From: Frankiaceae bacterium
GTDB taxonomy: Bacteria > Actinomycetota > Actinomycetes > Frankiales > Frankiaceae
Length of the DNA: 9,924 bases
Reading direction: 5' to 3'
Assembly: GCA_030840885.1 (NCBI GenBank)
Contig: JAVEDQ010000435.1
Coordinates: 1 to 9,924 of the forward strand
Shown in pieces: positions 9,016 to 9,924 of the stretch. A model generated the notes under the pieces. It was not told the origin of the DNA, did not search any database, and saw only the letters and a program-made list of their open reading frames with translations. The translations under genes and the position numbers were made by a program. Every line of letters begins with the position of its first letter. Position 1 is the first letter of the stretch.

Positions 9016-9924
9016 GTGGCCTCGCGAGCTCTGCCCCGTCCCGCTGTCGCGTCCCTGATCGCCGCCGTACTCGTCGGGGTGCTGGCCGCGTGTGGTTCCT
9101 CGAAGCCGACGACCGCCAGCGCGCCGGTGACCCCGACGGCCGCTGCACCGTCCGCGATCGGCGTCCCCTCCGGCGCCCCGACCGGGGTTCGACTCGGCAC
9201 TCCGGAAGTCATCACCACCGGCCTGCAAGCACCATGGGGCCTGGCGTTCCTTCCCGACGGTTCCGCGCTGGTCAGCGAGCGCGACTCGGCGCGGATCGTC
9301 CGGGTCGGCCCCAGAGGCGGTGCGGCCACCGAGGTGGCGAAGCTGGACGACGTCGACGCCTCCGGTGAGGGCGGCCTGCTCGGCATCGCGGTCTCCCCCG
9401 ACTTCGCCCGCGACCAGACCGTCTTCGCCTACTTCACGGCCGGGTCGGAGAACCGGATCGTGCGCTTCCCGCTGGCCGACCCGAACCGCCAGCAGGTGCT
9501 CGTCCGCGGCATCCCGGTCAGCGGCATCCACAACGGCGGCCGGCTGGTGTTCGGGCCCGACGGCTACCTCTACGCCTCCACCGGGGACGCCTCCCAGCGC
9601 GGGCGCTCGCAGGACACCTCGTCGCTCGGCGGGAAGATCCTGCGGCTCACCCCCGACGGCCGCCCTGCCCCGGGCAACCCCTACCCGGCCTCGCCGGTCT
9701 GGTCGTTCGGGCACCGCAACGTGCAGGGGCTGGCCTTCGACGACAACCGCCGGCTGTTCGCCAGCGAGTTCGGGCAGAACACCTACGACGAGATCAACCT
9801 GATCGAACCCGGCCAGAACTACGGCTGGCCGGCGGTCGAGGGCGGCGGCGGTGCCCCGAGGTTCCGTGACCCGTTGCTGACCTGGACCACTGCGGAGGCC
9901 TCCCCCAGCGGGATGGCCTACGCC
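9016..9924 (+). CDS. GSDH-family sugar dehydrogenase lipoprotein (PQQ-dependent type), 5' part
   Basis: The frame is open from GTG at 9016 to the right edge (303 codons) and has no stop in the window. Residues 1-26 are a lipoprotein signal peptide ending in a lipobox, VLAAC, with lipidated Cys26. A Thr/Ala/Pro-rich linker runs to about 57. The glucose/sorbosone dehydrogenase beta-propeller begins near 60, with [12 protein letters not shown] at 72-83, [13 protein letters not shown] at 118-130, [21 protein letters not shown] from 171 (His172 at the expected catalytic position) and [14 protein letters not shown] and NYGWPAVEG further on. The product would oxidise aldose sugars, or a related substrate, on the outer face of the membrane. 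PQQ use and substrate are family inferences; many members are uncharacterised. An in-frame TTG at 9010, 4 nt from the Shine-Dalgarno sequence, is an alternative start. It is transcribed divergently from ilvD. Confidence 0.9.
   Translation, partial: MASRALPRPAVASLIAAVLVGVLAACGSSKPTTASAPVTPTAAAPSAIGVPSGAPTGVRLGTPEVITTGLQAPWGLAFLPDGSALVSERDSARIVRVGPRGGAATEVAKLDDVDASGEGGLLGIAVSPDFARDQTVFAYFTAGSENRIVRFPLADPNRQQVLVRGIPVSGIHNGGRLVFGPDGYLYASTGDASQRGRSQDTSSLGGKILRLTPDGRPAPGNPYPASPVWSFGHRNVQGLAFDDNRRLFASEFGQNTYDEINLIEPGQNYGWPAVEGGGGAPRFRDPLLTWTTAEASPSGMAYA

Noticed and set aside
8888..9148. N-terminal extension of ilvD to a start at 9148
   Set aside because: The extra 87 residues are basic and unlike the family, would overlap the divergent lipoprotein gene, and the family N-terminus begins right after the GTG at 8887.
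8968..9714. Minus-strand open frame of 248 codons opposite the sugar dehydrogenase
   Set aside because: The plus-strand frame shows a lipoprotein signal and a recognisable beta-propeller; the minus frame is its shadow.

Overview
The window is about 70% G+C (estimated by eye), uses GTG starts freely and has long antisense open frames. Its protein families look actinobacterial: an NTF2-like/MecA-type penicillin-binding protein, a [2Fe-2S] IlvD and a GSDH-family lipoprotein. It reads as chromosomal DNA of a free-living high-GC actinobacterium. The secreted protein at the left edge would suit Geodermatophilaceae or relatives, but that is a guess. No transposase, integrase, CRISPR array, tRNA or rRNA gene is visible.

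Most of the window is a biosynthetic block on the minus strand, listed here in transcription order. ilvD (dihydroxy-acid dehydratase, 8887-7199) is followed after 12 nt by a class B penicillin-binding protein (7186-5492). Next come a promoter, a 16-residue leader peptide rich in Leu/Ile/Val and a rho-independent attenuator (5447-5301). These precede ilvB-ilvN-ilvC (5253-1742). A long GC hairpin (1692-1641) probably ends that transcript. galK (1578-445) and the N-terminal 128 codons of a secreted protein (386 to the left edge) follow on the same strand. On the plus strand, diverging from ilvD, is the first part of a PQQ/GSDH-type sugar dehydrogenase lipoprotein (9016 to the right edge).

IlvB/IlvN (acetohydroxyacid synthase), IlvC (ketol-acid reductoisomerase) and IlvD carry out the shared steps of valine and isoleucine synthesis and supply 2-ketoisovalerate for leucine. 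IlvN is the feedback subunit. The leader peptide and terminator would couple ilvBNC transcription to the supply of charged branched-chain tRNAs. The neighbouring genes act elsewhere: cell-wall cross-linking (PBP), galactose phosphorylation (GalK) and extracytoplasmic sugar oxidation (GSDH).

The most interesting part is the ilvB leader region. The best promoter match puts the transcription start on the leader-peptide GTG itself, so the attenuation peptide may be translated from a leaderless mRNA. ilvD has the same spacing (a TANNNT box, 6 nt, then GTG) and no Shine-Dalgarno sequence. I found no convincing new defence, mobile or enzymatic system. The core genes are ordinary; the unusual features are regulatory and contextual.
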